DNA of 64,000 bases from an uncultured Phocaeicola sp. (GCA_944320855.1 CALUJF010000002.1:1-64000), one strand, 5' to 3'; shown: positions 20,671 to 30,158, counted from the first letter of the stretch. The notes: generated by a model not told the origin, from the sequence alone. Program-made: numbers and translations.

Positions 20671-22032
20671 ATGAGAATGAAGATGTTTACAATGCTGTGT
20701 GCCCTCTCATTAGGTACGACAGCTACTTTTGCTCAAAAAGGAGTAGAAGACGGTTCAAGGTTTGGACATGGTGAAGACAGTATCCGTTGTCTTCAGAACA
20801 TCAGTATTTATACTGAATATGTTAAAACAGACAATTTCAAGGATGCATACAATCCTTGGAAGGCAGTTTTCACAGAAGCACCTTTCGCACAGGTTGGAAC
20901 ATATACCAACGGTGCCAAAATCCTTCGTGGTTTAATTCAGAGCACAAAAGACGCAGCTCAGCAGAAAGCTTACTTAGATGAGCTTATGGCTGTACACGAC
21001 CAGCGTATCAAGTATCTTGACAGACTTAACAAGTTGGTCAGATCTAAATCTACAGAAGGCTCTATCTTAGGTATGAAAGTACATGACTATATCGTATTCT
21101 CCGGAAAGAACCTCGATTTGAACCAGGCATACGATTGGGCTAAGAAAGCAGTAGACATGGAGAAAGACAAATCTGACTACTTCATGTTCCTTGATATGAT
21201 GGATATGTCATCACGCAAACTGAAAGTTGATGAAACACACAAAGAACAGTTCATCCAGGACTATCTGACTGTTTCAGGATATGCAGACGCTGCTTACAAG
21301 GCTGAAAAGAAAGAAAAGATGAAAGAACTTTTAAAGACTACAAAAGACAACGTAGATGCATACTTCATCAACAGTGGTGCCGCTTCTTGCGAAAACCTTC
21401 AGGCTATCTACGGTCCTAAGGTTGCACAGAACAAGACAAACCTTGAATATCTGAAGCAGGTTATTTCTGTAATGCAGCTTTTGAAATGTACTGAAGAAGA
21501 AGCATATTTCGAAGCTTCAGAAGCAGCCCATGTTATTGAACCGACTGCTGCTACAGCTGCAGGTTGCGGATACATGTATTACAAGAAAGGCGATTTGGAC
21601 AAGAGTATAAGTTACTTCGACCAGGCTATCGAATTGGAACAGGATCCAATGAAGAAAGCAGAATACTGCTACAATGCCGGTGTAATCCTTTTCAGCAAGA
21701 AACAGCTCAGCCGTGCTAAACAGTACTGCAACAAGGCTATCTCATTCAACAACAATTATGGAGATGCTTATATCCTTATTGCACAGATGTATGCATCAAG
21801 CCCTAACTGGAGCGATGAATCAGCTTTGAACAAATGTACATTCTTTGCAGTTATCGACAAGTTGCAACGTGCCAAGAGTGTTGATCCAAGTGTTGCCGAC
21901 AAAGCAAACGAACTTATCAGAACATATTCTGCCTACACTCCGAAAGATGAAGACCTGTTCTTCCTTGGCTTGAGCAAGGGACACACAGTAACAATCGGCG
22001 GATGGATTGGCGAAACAACAACTATCAGATAA
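20671..22032 (+). CDS. Exported TPR-repeat protein
   Basis: A 453-residue protein with signal peptide MRMKMFTMLCALSLGTTATF ending in AQK. The C-terminal third has clear TPR helices (AAGCGYMYYKKGDLDKSISY, AEYCYNAGVILFSKKQLSRA). The N-terminal part is helical with a repeated lysine/aspartate pattern. It lies 37 nt after the barrel gene and 6 nt before lptC, so it is in the same operon. A periplasmic scaffold for envelope assembly is likely, but not shown. Confidence 0.8.
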   Translation: MRMKMFTMLCALSLGTTATFAQKGVEDGSRFGHGEDSIRCLQNISIYTEYVKTDNFKDAYNPWKAVFTEAPFAQVGTYTNGAKILRGLIQSTKDAAQQKAYLDELMAVHDQRIKYLDRLNKLVRSKSTEGSILGMKVHDYIVFSGKNLDLNQAYDWAKKAVDMEKDKSDYFMFLDMMDMSSRKLKVDETHKEQFIQDYLTVSGYADAAYKAEKKEKMKELLKTTKDNVDAYFINSGAASCENLQAIYGPKVAQNKTNLEYLKQVISVMQLLKCTEEEAYFEASEAAHVIEPTAATAAGCGYMYYKKGDLDKSISYFDQAIELEQDPMKKAEYCYNAGVILFSKKQLSRAKQYCNKAISFNNNYGDAYILIAQMYASSPNWSDESALNKCTFFAVIDKLQRAKSVDPSVADKANELIRTYSAYTPKDEDLFFLGLSKGHTVTIGGWIGETTTIR

Positions 22033-22038
22033 AAATGT

Positions 22039-22668
22039 ATGTCATATAGACACAACTTTTTCAAAACTAAATATTTTATAAGCATAACAGTTGCCGCATG
22101 GGCAACTGTTATGTTTCTTTTTTTCCCGTCGTGTGGAAGCAAGGACAAGAAATTAGCTGCAGCTATCGATGAAAAAGACTCTCTGCCCGATATGCACACC
22201 ACGGGGGTGGTATCTTATGTATCAGACTCAGGTATGATAAGATACAAGATTGTCACAGACGAATGGCTGGTTTTCAGCAAGAAGAATCCACCGTACTGGG
22301 CTTTCGAGAAAGGACTGTATCTTGAGAAATTCGACAGTCTGTTCAGGGTAGACGCAAGTATTAAGGCTGATACTGCATACTATCATGAAAAGAAAGAATT
22401 GTGGGAATTAAGAGGGAACGTACACATACAAAACCAGTTAGGAGACAAATTCGACACGGAACTGCTGTTTTGGGACCAGTCGAAGGAACGGATATATTCC
22501 GACAAATACATCAAAATAGAACAGGAAGACAAGATTCTGACAGGATATGGCTTCGATTCGAACCAGGAAATGACAGAATATGAGATATTCACTCCTACAG
22601 GCATTTTCACTGTTGAAGATACGGCTCCGCAAGACACAACAAATGCTATACAAAACACAAACAACTGA
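22039..22668 (+). CDS. lptC: LPS export protein LptC
   Basis: A 209-residue protein with an N-terminal hydrophobic segment ending in a lipobox-like FFPSCGS (Cys about residue 32), followed by the LptC beta-jellyroll: MIRYKIVTDEWLVF, then PYWAFEKGLYLEKFD and LRGNVHIQNQLGDKFDTELL. LptC bridges LptBFG in the inner membrane to LptA in the periplasm during lipopolysaccharide export. In Bacteroidetes it often looks like a lipoprotein. It is cotranscribed with the TPR gene upstream (6-nt gap) and the CNNM gene downstream (42 nt). Confidence 0.85.
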   Translation: MSYRHNFFKTKYFISITVAAWATVMFLFFPSCGSKDKKLAAAIDEKDSLPDMHTTGVVSYVSDSGMIRYKIVTDEWLVFSKKNPPYWAFEKGLYLEKFDSLFRVDASIKADTAYYHEKKELWELRGNVHIQNQLGDKFDTELLFWDQSKERIYSDKYIKIEQEDKILTGYGFDSNQEMTEYEIFTPTGIFTVEDTAPQDTTNAIQNTNN

Positions 22669-22710
22669 TAATATACATTATTATATTATCCCCAACTTTA
22701 TATTTAAGAA

Positions 22711-23967
22711 ATGGATATAATCATAGAACTAATTATCACAATGGCTTTTTCTGCATTCTTTTCCGGAATGGAGATAGCTTTTGTGTCATCAAACAAGCTA
22801 AGGTTCGAAATGGAAAAGTCGAATAACTTTTCCACCAAAATCCTGACAGTATTCTACCAGAATCCAAACAATTTTATATCCACTATGCTGGTAGGCAACA
22901 ACATTGCATTGGTAATATACGGTATATTAATGGCTGAAATCATAGAACAGCATCTGTTGTACGGAATAATAAGAAGCGAAGCATTGATGGTCGTCGTACA
23001 GACTATCATTTCCACACTGATAATATTGATAACCGGGGAATTCATGCCTAAAACCCTGTTTAAAATCAACCCGAACTTTACTCTCAAGATTCTGTGTATT
23101 CCTACATATATCTGTTATCTTGTATTATATCCTATAAGCAAATTCTCCTCATTCCTTTCCACAAGCATATTAAGACTGGCCGGAAAGAAGATTAAGAAAG
23201 AGGACAGCGAAAAGGCATTTTCAAAAGTAGACCTCGACTATCTGATTGAAAGCAGCATAGACGAATCGCAAAAGGAAAACGAAATAGAGCCTGAAATCCA
23301 GATATTCCGCAATGCCCTTGATTTCTCTAATATCAAGGTAAAAGACTGTATGATTCCACGAACGGAAATTATTGCGGTAGAAACAGGAACACCCAAAAAA
23401 GAAATCATGTCGGTATTCATTGAAAGCGGACTAAGCAAAATCATTGTATATCGTGACAATATCGACAATATCATCGGTTATATCCATTCGTCCGAGATGT
23501 TCGGAGCTACCGACGAATGGGAAAAGAACATAAAGTCAATTCCTGTAGTGCCGGAAAGCATGGGGGCAAACAAAGTGATGCAACTCCTTCTGCAGCAGAA
23601 GAAATCGCTTGCAGTGGTAGTCGATGAATTTGGAGGAACTTCAGGAATCATTTCACTGGAAGACATCGTAGAAGAGCTGCTCGGTGATATCGAGGACGAA
23701 CATGACAACAAAAATATCGTTGCGAAAGCTTTGAATGAAAACGAGTACATTTTGTCCGGTCGTCTGGAGATAGAAGAAATAAACGAGAAGTTCGACTTAA
23801 ACCTTCCCGAAAGCGACGAATATCAGACATTGGGAGGATTAATCATAAACGAGTTTCAGAGAATACCTAAACCTCACGAAAAGATTGTGATAGACAGATT
23901 TCAGTTCAACATTATCAAGGCTACGAGCACAAAAATCGAGCTTGTAAAGTTGAAAATACAGAAATAA
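22711..23967 (+). CDS. CNNM/CorC-family membrane protein (hemolysin-like)
   Basis: A 418-residue protein with four N-terminal membrane segments of a CNNM (DUF21) domain, beginning MDIIIELIITMAFSAFFSGM. A CBS pair follows at about 205-330 (DCMIPRTEIIAVETG, AVVVDEFGGTSGIISLEDIV), then a C-terminal CorC/HlyC domain (about 340-415, ILSGRLEIEEINEKF). The family is linked to magnesium or other divalent cation transport. Some Bacteroidetes members are called GldE-like; no gliding genes are nearby. It continues the lptC operon. Confidence 0.85.
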   Translation: MDIIIELIITMAFSAFFSGMEIAFVSSNKLRFEMEKSNNFSTKILTVFYQNPNNFISTMLVGNNIALVIYGILMAEIIEQHLLYGIIRSEALMVVVQTIISTLIILITGEFMPKTLFKINPNFTLKILCIPTYICYLVLYPISKFSSFLSTSILRLAGKKIKKEDSEKAFSKVDLDYLIESSIDESQKENEIEPEIQIFRNALDFSNIKVKDCMIPRTEIIAVETGTPKKEIMSVFIESGLSKIIVYRDNIDNIIGYIHSSEMFGATDEWEKNIKSIPVVPESMGANKVMQLLLQQKKSLAVVVDEFGGTSGIISLEDIVEELLGDIEDEHDNKNIVAKALNENEYILSGRLEIEEINEKFDLNLPESDEYQTLGGLIINEFQRIPKPHEKIVIDRFQFNIIKATSTKIELVKLKIQK

Positions 23968-24063
23968 GCATTTTTTTCTACAGAAAATAGCAACTCAAAA
24001 ACATTTTTCGTATCTTCGTGCGCTAAATACAGAAAAACAATAAACAAAAAATAATAATTTTAA

Positions 24064-26199
24064 ATGGCAACTTTACAAACTATTAGAAGCAAAGGACCAT
24101 TATTGGTCATTGTTATCGGTATTGCCCTCTTCGCTTTTATAGCAGGTGACGCCTGGAAAATATTCCAGCCACATCAGGGAAGGCAAGACGTAGGAGAAAT
24201 TAATGGAGAGAAAATCTCCGCACAGGATTACCAGAAACTGGTTGACGAATACACTGAAGTTATCAAACTGACTAACGGACTGTCTTCTCTTAACGAGACA
24301 CAGTTGGCAAGCGTTAAAGACCAGGTATGGCAATCATACGTCAACAATGCGCTCATAGCTGAACAGGCTGAAAAATTGGGCCTTACAGTTACTGACGCTG
24401 AAATCCAGTCTATCATCGACGAAGGTACTCATCCGATGCTGATGAACACTCCGTTCCGTAACCCACAGACCGGTGCTTTCGATAAGGATATGCTGAAGAA
24501 ATTCCTCGTAGATTATTCTAACCTCAGTTCAAGCCAGATGCCTGCACAGTATGTAGAATACTATCAGACAATGGGTAACTTCTGGAATTTCGTAGAAAAG
24601 ACTTTAAGACAGTCTGTACTGGCTGAAAAATATCAGAACCTTATCTCAAAATCTCTTATTTCAAACCCTGTAGCTGCAGAAGATGCATTCAAGGCACGTA
24701 CAGAACAGAGCGACCTGCTTATGGCTGCTGTTCCATATTCTGCTGTAAACGACTCTTTGGTTAAAGTATCTGACGATGAAATCAAGGCGCTTTACAAAGA
24801 AAGAAAAGAACAGTTCAAGCAGTTGGCTGAAACTCGTAACATCCGTTTCGTAGATGTACAGGTATTGCCTTCAGACGCTGACAGAAAAGCTGTATTGGAT
24901 GAAGTTACTGAATATAGCGAACAGCTGGACAACACAACTGCAGACTTCGGTGCATTCGTACGTTCTACAGGTTCAACAGTAGCATATTCTGATATCCCTG
25001 TAAAAAAATCAGTTCTTCCTTCAGACGTTGTAGCACGTCTTGACTCTATCGGTATGAACGAAGTGTTCGGTCCATACTACAGCCAGGCAGACGATTCATA
25101 CAACGCTTTCAAGATTATAGCAAAGGTAAATGCTCCTGACTCAATACAGTTCCGTCAGATTCAGGTTTACGCTGATACAGAAGAAAAGACAAAGACCCTT
25201 ACAGACAGTATCTACGATGCTATCAAGGGTGGAGCAAGCTTCGAAGAAATAGCTAAGGTTTATGGCCAGACAGGAGAAGCTACATGGGTTAGCGCTTCTT
25301 CATGGGAAGGCGGACAGCTGAACACTGAAAACGAAACATTCATCAAGACTCTTATCAGCCAGCCTGTAAACGAAATCGCTAAACTGAACATCGGTCAGGC
25401 TAATGTAATCCTGCAGGTTATGAACAAGAAGAGCATGCAGGAAAAATACAAAGTGGCTGTTATCAAACGTAACGTAGAATTCAGCAACGATACATACAAC
25501 GATGCTTACAACAAGTTCAGCCAGTTCGTAGCTCAGAGCGCAACAATAGACGAACTTGAAAAGAATGCAGAAGAATACGGATACACAGTTATCCCTCGCA
25601 CTGATTTTTCTTCTTCTGAACACTATGTAGGCGGTGTTCCTTCAACTAAGGAAGTTATCCGCTGGATATTCGGTGCTAAGGAAGGTGAAGTTTCTCCATT
25701 GTACGAATGCGGTAACAACGACCACATGATGGTTGCAGCACTTGACAGAATCAATCCTGTAGGATATCGCAATATCAACTCTGTAGCTGATATGCTTCGC
25801 AGCGAAATACGCCGTGACAAAAAAGCTGAACTTATCATGGCCGACATGAAAGCATGCACTTCTATCGACCAGGCTAAAGCTGTCAAGAACGCAGTAAGCG
25901 ACACAGTTAAGCACGTAACATTCTCTGCTCCTGCATACATCTCTATGACAAGAGGAAGCGAACCTGTTATCGGTGCTGTTGCATCAAAAACTGCAGTAAA
26001 CGCTACAAGCGCACCTGTCAAAGGTAATGCCGGCGTTTACATGGTACAGGTATTAAGCAAGGACAACGGTTCTGAAAAGCTTGATGTAAAGTCAGAAGAA
26101 ACTACTCTGACAAACATGTATGCAAGATTTGCTACACAGTTCATCAACGACCTTTATCAGAAGGCAGAAGTAGTTGATAACCGTTACTTATATTTCTAA
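24064..26199 (+). CDS. PpiD-like peptidyl-prolyl isomerase/foldase
   Basis: A 711-residue protein anchored by one N-terminal membrane segment (residues about 12-28, LLVIVIGIALFAFIAGDAW) with its bulk in the periplasm. A SurA N-like domain follows (NGEKISAQDYQKLVDEYTEV), then a PpiC/parvulin rotamase domain at about 345-450 (QFRQIQVYADTEEKTKTLTD) and a second degenerate one. It assists folding of proteins leaving SecYEG. It is longer than E. coli PpiD (about 620), as usual for Bacteroidetes. A 96-nt gap from the CNNM gene contains TATCTTCG, a possible -7 box. It ends with a strong terminator. Confidence 0.88.
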   Translation: MATLQTIRSKGPLLVIVIGIALFAFIAGDAWKIFQPHQGRQDVGEINGEKISAQDYQKLVDEYTEVIKLTNGLSSLNETQLASVKDQVWQSYVNNALIAEQAEKLGLTVTDAEIQSIIDEGTHPMLMNTPFRNPQTGAFDKDMLKKFLVDYSNLSSSQMPAQYVEYYQTMGNFWNFVEKTLRQSVLAEKYQNLISKSLISNPVAAEDAFKARTEQSDLLMAAVPYSAVNDSLVKVSDDEIKALYKERKEQFKQLAETRNIRFVDVQVLPSDADRKAVLDEVTEYSEQLDNTTADFGAFVRSTGSTVAYSDIPVKKSVLPSDVVARLDSIGMNEVFGPYYSQADDSYNAFKIIAKVNAPDSIQFRQIQVYADTEEKTKTLTDSIYDAIKGGASFEEIAKVYGQTGEATWVSASSWEGGQLNTENETFIKTLISQPVNEIAKLNIGQANVILQVMNKKSMQEKYKVAVIKRNVEFSNDTYNDAYNKFSQFVAQSATIDELEKNAEEYGYTVIPRTDFSSSEHYVGGVPSTKEVIRWIFGAKEGEVSPLYECGNNDHMMVAALDRINPVGYRNINSVADMLRSEIRRDKKAELIMADMKACTSIDQAKAVKNAVSDTVKHVTFSAPAYISMTRGSEPVIGAVASKTAVNATSAPVKGNAGVYMVQVLSKDNGSEKLDVKSEETTLTNMYARFATQFINDLYQKAEVVDNRYLYF

Positions 26200-26221
26200 T
26201 AAGGTACGATTCAATATACGG

Positions 26222-26260
26222 AAGTGTGGTATGCTCAACCGGGCATACCACACTTTTTTT
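26222..26260 (+). terminator. Terminator after the PpiD-like gene
   Basis: AAGTGTGGTATGC (26222-26234) pairs perfectly with GCATACCACACTT (26243-26255), followed by a T run. Confidence 0.92.
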
Positions 26261-26356
26261 ATGCTTTCTGAATCATCCGAAACTGTTATTACTGAAAAAC
26301 AGAGGTTTATATAAAAAAATAACAGTCAAACTATTGATTATATAAAGTATTTAAAG

Positions 26357-26364
26357 TATCTTTG
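26357..26364 (+). promoter_or_regulatory. rplU -7 box (TATCTTTG)
   Basis: TATCTTTG matches the Bacteroides TAnnTTTG box. Transcription should start near 26371, giving a leader of about 80 nt to the rplU ATG. Confidence 0.65.
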
Positions 26365-26370
26365 CAGCCG

Positions 26371-26451
26371 ATTTTAGTCCGCGGAGGTAAACAAGTGATT
26401 GCCGGAAGCAATCCACCTTACGGAAGAAACCCGTTTAATAATTATAATAAA
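26371..26451 (+). promoter_or_regulatory. Structured rplU-rpmA mRNA leader
   Basis: The leader forms a hairpin GATTGC (26397-26402) / GCAATC (26408-26413) with a CGGAA loop. This is enclosed by a second helix where CCG...GGT (near 26379-26388) pairs with ACC...CGG (near 26415-26423). Ribosomal-protein operons often carry such leaders for feedback by one of their products, so an L21-binding role is an inference. Confidence 0.45.
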
Positions 26452-26769
26452 ATGTACGTAATCGTAGAAATTAACGGTCAGCAGTTCAAAGCTGAAGAAG
26501 GCAAGAAACTGTTTGTACACCACATTCAGAACGCTGAAAACGGCGCAACTGTTGAATTTGACAAAGTATTGTTGGTTGACAACAATGGTAATGTAACTGT
26601 AGGCGCTCCTACTGTAGAAGGTGCTAAAGTGGTTTGCGAAGTAAAATCTAACCTTGTTAAAGGTGATAAAGTACTTGTATTCCACAAGAAGAGAAGAAAA
26701 GGTTACAGAAAACTGAACGGTCACCGTCAGCAGTTTACAGAATTGACAATCAAACAAGTTATTGCTTAA
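26452..26769 (+). CDS. rplU: 50S ribosomal protein L21
   Basis: A 105-residue protein with the L21 signature start [20 protein letters not shown] and the C-terminal rRNA-binding region ([20 protein letters not shown]). It is a component of the large ribosomal subunit that contacts 23S rRNA. The frame is open upstream to 26362, but that region is the promoter and leader. The ATG at 26452 gives the canonical protein. It is followed 20 nt later by rpmA in the usual rplU-rpmA pair. Confidence 0.97.
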   Translation: MYVIVEINGQQFKAEEGKKLFVHHIQNAENGATVEFDKVLLVDNNGNVTVGAPTVEGAKVVCEVKSNLVKGDKVLVFHKKRRKGYRKLNGHRQQFTELTIKQVIA

Positions 26770-26789
26770 TCATTAAAAAGTAGAAGAAA

Positions 26790-27053
26790 ATGGCACATAA
26801 AAAAGGTGTAGGTAGTTCTAAGAACGGTCGTGAATCAGAAAGCAAGAGATTAGGCGTAAAGATATTCGGTGGTTCAGCTTGCAAGGCTGGTAACATCATT
26901 GTTCGTCAAAGAGGAACAGTTCACAACCCAGGTAACAACGTAGGTATGGGTAGCGATCACACTCTTTACGCATTGGTAGATGGTACAGTATGTTTCAAGA
27001 AGGGTCGTGAAAACAGAAGCTATGTTTCTGTAATCCCTTGCGCTGAAGCATAA
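26790..27053 (+). CDS. rpmA: 50S ribosomal protein L27
   Basis: An 87-residue protein that begins [20 protein letters not shown] and carries the L27 signature [21 protein letters not shown]27 reaches the peptidyl-transferase centre with its N-terminus. The start has no cleavable N-terminal extension of the type seen in Firmicutes. It is cotranscribed with rplU and ends with a strong terminator. No serS gene follows. Confidence 0.97.
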   Translation: MAHKKGVGSSKNGRESESKRLGVKIFGGSACKAGNIIVRQRGTVHNPGNNVGMGSDHTLYALVDGTVCFKKGRENRSYVSVIPCAEA

Positions 27054-27076
27054 TCCAACAATCATTAAAGGTATTA

Positions 27077-27107
27077 AAAGCTGTCTTCGTCAAGACAGCT
27101 TTTTTTG
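27077..27107 (+). terminator. rplU-rpmA terminator
   Basis: AAAAGCTGTCTT (27077-27088) pairs with AAGACAGCTTTT (27092-27103) across a short CGTC-type loop, then a T run. Confidence 0.92.
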
Positions 27108-27186
27108 TATCCATAAAAAAGAGTGAAATCCATCCTATTTTCATTAAAAATCAAATATATAAATTACAGTATAATAAGATTATAAC

Positions 27187-27194
27187 TATATTTG
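27187..27194 (+). promoter_or_regulatory. -7 box (TATATTTG) of the 221-residue barrel gene
   Basis: TATATTTG matches TAnnTTTG. It covers the first possible start (TTG at 27192), so translation must begin downstream, at the ATG at 27219. Confidence 0.55.
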
Positions 27195-27218
27195 AAAATA
27201 AACAATAACTCCATAGTA

Positions 27219-27884
27219 ATGAAATCGTTATACCTTGTAATATTATTTGCTTTACTGCCGGTTATATGTATGTCGCAAACCAACGAGTCTACTGTATATG
27301 AAAACGATTCTGTGCTTTACAAATCATCAAAAACAGATATTGAAACCTTTTCCGCCACAAAAACAGACTCGTTAAGTACACCGCTTGTAGCGCCGATAAT
27401 GCAACCGGGAATGTATCCGTCGTTCAGCATGTACGGAATCAGTCCGTTCTCTTATAATTACGCCAGCTGGGAACTCCATAAAGGATTCAATGCCTCATTA
27501 GGGATGCACGTCACATTCAGTCCCTCAAAATATGCTCCTTCAGGAGCAGGATTCGGACAGGATGCAGCATTCATGTATGCAGTACCTGTAAACAGCAGGT
27601 TCAGTGTGGCAGCAGGATTGTATGCCACAAACATGAACTGGGGCTTCATCAACTATAGGAATGTAGGAATAGCAGGTGTTGCCGCATTCAGGCTTAACGA
27701 CAAAATAACATTATATGGTTATGGCAACAAATCGCTGATGCCACAACGCTCTCCGATGTACTATCCGCTTCCTAACTTCTCGCCTGATAAGTTTGGAGGA
27801 ATGATAAACTTCAAGATAGGCGAAAGCTCGTCCATCAGCTTTGGAGTTGAAGGCATAAAAGGCTATGGACCATACTACTGGTAA
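27219..27884 (+). CDS. Hypothetical exported protein, possible beta-barrel
   Basis: A 221-residue protein with signal peptide MKSLYLVILFALLPVICMSQ. After a polar spacer it has a repeated pattern of small, glycine-rich strands (FNASLGMHVTFSPS, FSVAAGLYATNMNWGF, ISFGVEGIKGYGPYYW) ending in aromatic residues. This fits a small outer-membrane or surface barrel. I do not recognise the family. It is a single gene with its own -7 box, followed by a compact repeat element rather than a classic terminator. Confidence 0.65.
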   Translation: MKSLYLVILFALLPVICMSQTNESTVYENDSVLYKSSKTDIETFSATKTDSLSTPLVAPIMQPGMYPSFSMYGISPFSYNYASWELHKGFNASLGMHVTFSPSKYAPSGAGFGQDAAFMYAVPVNSRFSVAAGLYATNMNWGFINYRNVGIAGVAAFRLNDKITLYGYGNKSLMPQRSPMYYPLPNFSPDKFGGMINFKIGESSSISFGVEGIKGYGPYYW

Positions 27885-27907
27885 TACAAAATGACCGCAT
27901 ATTTTCT

Positions 27908-27995
27908 GGTGCCGACTATAGTGGGCAGCACTGCCGACCATAGTGGGCAGCATTGCCGACTATAGTGGGCAGCATTGCCGACGATGGTCGGCACC
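27908..27995. repeat. 22-bp tandem repeat bounded by a 9-bp inverted repeat
   Basis: Three 22-bp units start at 27910, 27932 and 27954 (TGCCGACYATAGTGGGCAGC plus two bases), with a partial fourth at 27976. Each unit is itself a quasi-palindrome (TGCC ... GGCA). The block starts with GGTGCCGAC (27908-27916) and ends with GTCGGCACC (27987-27995), its exact inverse. It is GC-rich compared with its surroundings. A REP-like intergenic element or RNA-stabilising structure is possible. Confidence 0.75.
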
Positions 27996-28005
27996 AAAAA
28001 ACATC

Positions 28006-28024
28006 AGGGTGTCTATGCCACCCT
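28006..28024 (+). terminator. Short hairpin before the MATE gene
   Basis: AGGGTG pairs with CACCCT across a 7-nt loop, downstream of the tandem repeat. No T run follows, so terminator function is weakly supported. Confidence 0.3.
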
Positions 28025-28098
28025 AACAGTAAAATCATATCACAACATAAAACCAAAAGTCCTGATTTCAGACTAAATAGAGAAATTAAAAAAACGAT

Positions 28099-29451
28099 AT
28101 GTCACAAAAAGTAACTGCAACTGAACTTGGAACCGAACCTATCGGTAAACTTCTTATGCAATATGCCGTACCTGCCATTATCGCTATGACGGCATCATCA
28201 CTCTACAACATGGTGGACAGTATCTTCATCGGTCACGGTGTAGGTCCGATGGCCATTTCCGGTCTTGCCATAACATTCCCCCTTATGAACCTTGCCGCAG
28301 CCTTCGGCTCACTTGTAGGCGTGGGTGCCTCTACACTCGTTTCCGTCAAACTTGGACAGAGAGATTATGCATCGGCACAGCACATACTCGGAAATGTGGT
28401 TTCGCTGAATGTCATAATGGGTATATTGTTTACGGTAATCACCCTTATCTTCCTCGACCCGATATTGTATTTCTTCGGAGCGAGCGAGGCCACCATTCCT
28501 TATGCGCGCGATTACATGGTGATTATCCTGTTGGGAAATGCCATTACGCACCTCTATCTCGGACTGAACTCGGTTCTCCGCTCGGCAGGCCATCCGCAGA
28601 AAGCTATGCTGGCAACTATACTGACCGTCATTATCAACACCATACTTGACCCATTGTTCATCTATGGTTTCGACATGGGGATAAAAGGAGCAGCCATAGC
28701 AACCATATTAGCTCAGATAATATCTCTAATATGGCTTATTAAGATATTCAGCAACAAGAATGAGCTTCTGCATTTCAAGCGAGGAATCTACCGTCTTCAT
28801 GGGAACTTGGTTTCAAACATAATAGGTATCGGTATGGCTCCGTTCCTCATGAACCTTGCATCGTGCTTCATAGTCATCCTCATCAACAAAGGTCTGAAAC
28901 TCTACGACGGCGACCTTGCCATAGGTGCATTCGGTATAGTAAACAGAATTGTGTTCCTGTTCGTAATGATTGTAATGGGGCTCAACCAGGGAATGCAGCC
29001 TATAGCCGGATATAACTTCGGAGCGCAGCAGTACCACCGCGTAAACCATGTAATGAAACTGACAGTCATCGCTGCCACGATAATCACTACCTCAGGATTT
29101 ATTGTCGGTGAGTTCATTCCAAAACTGGCAGTATCAGCTTTCACAACCGACGAAACTCTGATAAACCTTTCAGCCAACGGACTTAGAATAGTAGTGATGT
29201 TCTTCCCTATCATAGGTTTCCAGATGGTTACTTCCAACTTCTTCCAGAGTATCGGTATGGCACGCAAGGCTATCATACTGTCACTGAGCCGTCAGGTTCT
29301 TATACTGATACCGTGTCTGTTCATCCTGCCGCTGTTCTTCGGTTCGCACGGAGTATGGATAAGCATGCCTATATCCGACCTTGCAGCAAGCGTACTGGCC
29401 GCTATTATGCTCTACAGACAGTTCAACAAATTCAGAAAACACAGTGCGTAA
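28099..29451 (+). CDS. MATE-family multidrug/cation efflux transporter
   Basis: A 450-residue inner-membrane protein with about 12 membrane segments arranged as two MatE halves. The first half has ASSLYNMVDSIFIGHGVGPM and NSVLRSAGHPQKAMLATIL; the second has GIGMAPFLMNLASCF and NLSANGLRIVVMFFPIIGFQ. MATE proteins export drugs or metabolites using a sodium or proton gradient. Length is typical. It stands between a repeat element and a cytidylate-kinase-like gene. The second MATE gene of this window is at 60999-62384 and is clearly different in sequence. Confidence 0.92.
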   Translation: MSQKVTATELGTEPIGKLLMQYAVPAIIAMTASSLYNMVDSIFIGHGVGPMAISGLAITFPLMNLAAAFGSLVGVGASTLVSVKLGQRDYASAQHILGNVVSLNVIMGILFTVITLIFLDPILYFFGASEATIPYARDYMVIILLGNAITHLYLGLNSVLRSAGHPQKAMLATILTVIINTILDPLFIYGFDMGIKGAAIATILAQIISLIWLIKIFSNKNELLHFKRGIYRLHGNLVSNIIGIGMAPFLMNLASCFIVILINKGLKLYDGDLAIGAFGIVNRIVFLFVMIVMGLNQGMQPIAGYNFGAQQYHRVNHVMKLTVIAATIITTSGFIVGEFIPKLAVSAFTTDETLINLSANGLRIVVMFFPIIGFQMVTSNFFQSIGMARKAIILSLSRQVLILIPCLFILPLFFGSHGVWISMPISDLAASVLAAIMLYRQFNKFRKHSA

Positions 29452-29469
29452 GTAAAAACGTAAATACAT

Positions 29470-29500
29470 TTTGAATTTTAATTCATAAGAATTATATTTG
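29470..29500 (+). promoter_or_regulatory. Textbook Bacteroides promoter of the cytidylate-kinase-like gene
   Basis: TTTG (29470-29473), 19 nt, then TATATTTG (29493-29500) fit the -33/-7 consensus with optimal spacing. The start codon is 28 nt downstream of the -7 box. Confidence 0.75.
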
Positions 29501-29528
29501 TAGACAGACAATTTAAAATCTTACAACC

Positions 29529-30158
29529 ATGAAAGATAATTTTGTAATAAACCTCGGACGTCAGCTTGGTAGCGGCGGAAGAGAAATTGGCGAGAAATTG
29601 GCAAAAGAACTAAATATAGCTTTCTACGACAAGGAACTGATAAACATTGCTTCAAAAGAAAGCGGACTATGCCGCGAGTTCTTCGAACAGGCAGACGAGA
29701 AAGCATCAAAGACTATTCTCGGAGGATTATTCGGTTCGAGATTTCCTTTCCTCACAGAAGGAGCATATCCGTACAACTCATATCTGAGCAATGACTCTCT
29801 GTTTAAGATTCAAAGCGATGTGATTAGAGATTTGGCCGAGAAACAGTCATGCCTTTTCGTAGGAAGATGTGCGGACTATATACTCCGCGACCATCCGCGA
29901 TGTGCCAATGTGTTTATATCTTCTTCACCCGAAGCAAGAATAGAAAGACTGATGGCTACTCTTGAAGTTTCGGCAGAAGAGGCAGAAGAACTTATGGAGA
30001 AGGCAGACAAGAAACGTTCGTCATACTATAACTACTACAGCTACAAGACATGGGGAGCCGCTGCAACGTATCACCTCTGTGTGGACTCTTCAGTTCTCGG
30101 CATTGACGGTACTGTGGAATTTGTAAAAGAATTCGTAAGCAAGAAACTCGGACTTTAA
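29529..30158 (+). CDS. Cytidylate-kinase-like family protein
   Basis: A 209-residue P-loop protein. The N-terminus FVINLGRQLGSGGREIGEKL is the kinase Walker A in the form seen in the cytidylate-kinase-like family (AAA_26), followed by NIAFYDKELI. FVGRCADYILRDHP and NVFISSSPEARIERL are further family blocks. It is not the essential Cmk, and its substrate is not established. It is cytosolic, single, with a strong promoter and a terminator. Confidence 0.85.
   Translation: MKDNFVINLGRQLGSGGREIGEKLAKELNIAFYDKELINIASKESGLCREFFEQADEKASKTILGGLFGSRFPFLTEGAYPYNSYLSNDSLFKIQSDVIRDLAEKQSCLFVGRCADYILRDHPRCANVFISSSPEARIERLMATLEVSAEEAEELMEKADKKRSSYYNYYSYKTWGAAATYHLCVDSSVLGIDGTVEFVKEFVSKKLGL

Noticed and set aside
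27908..27995. Possible CRISPR array
   Set aside because: Units are contiguous 22-bp copies without unique spacers, and there are no cas genes.
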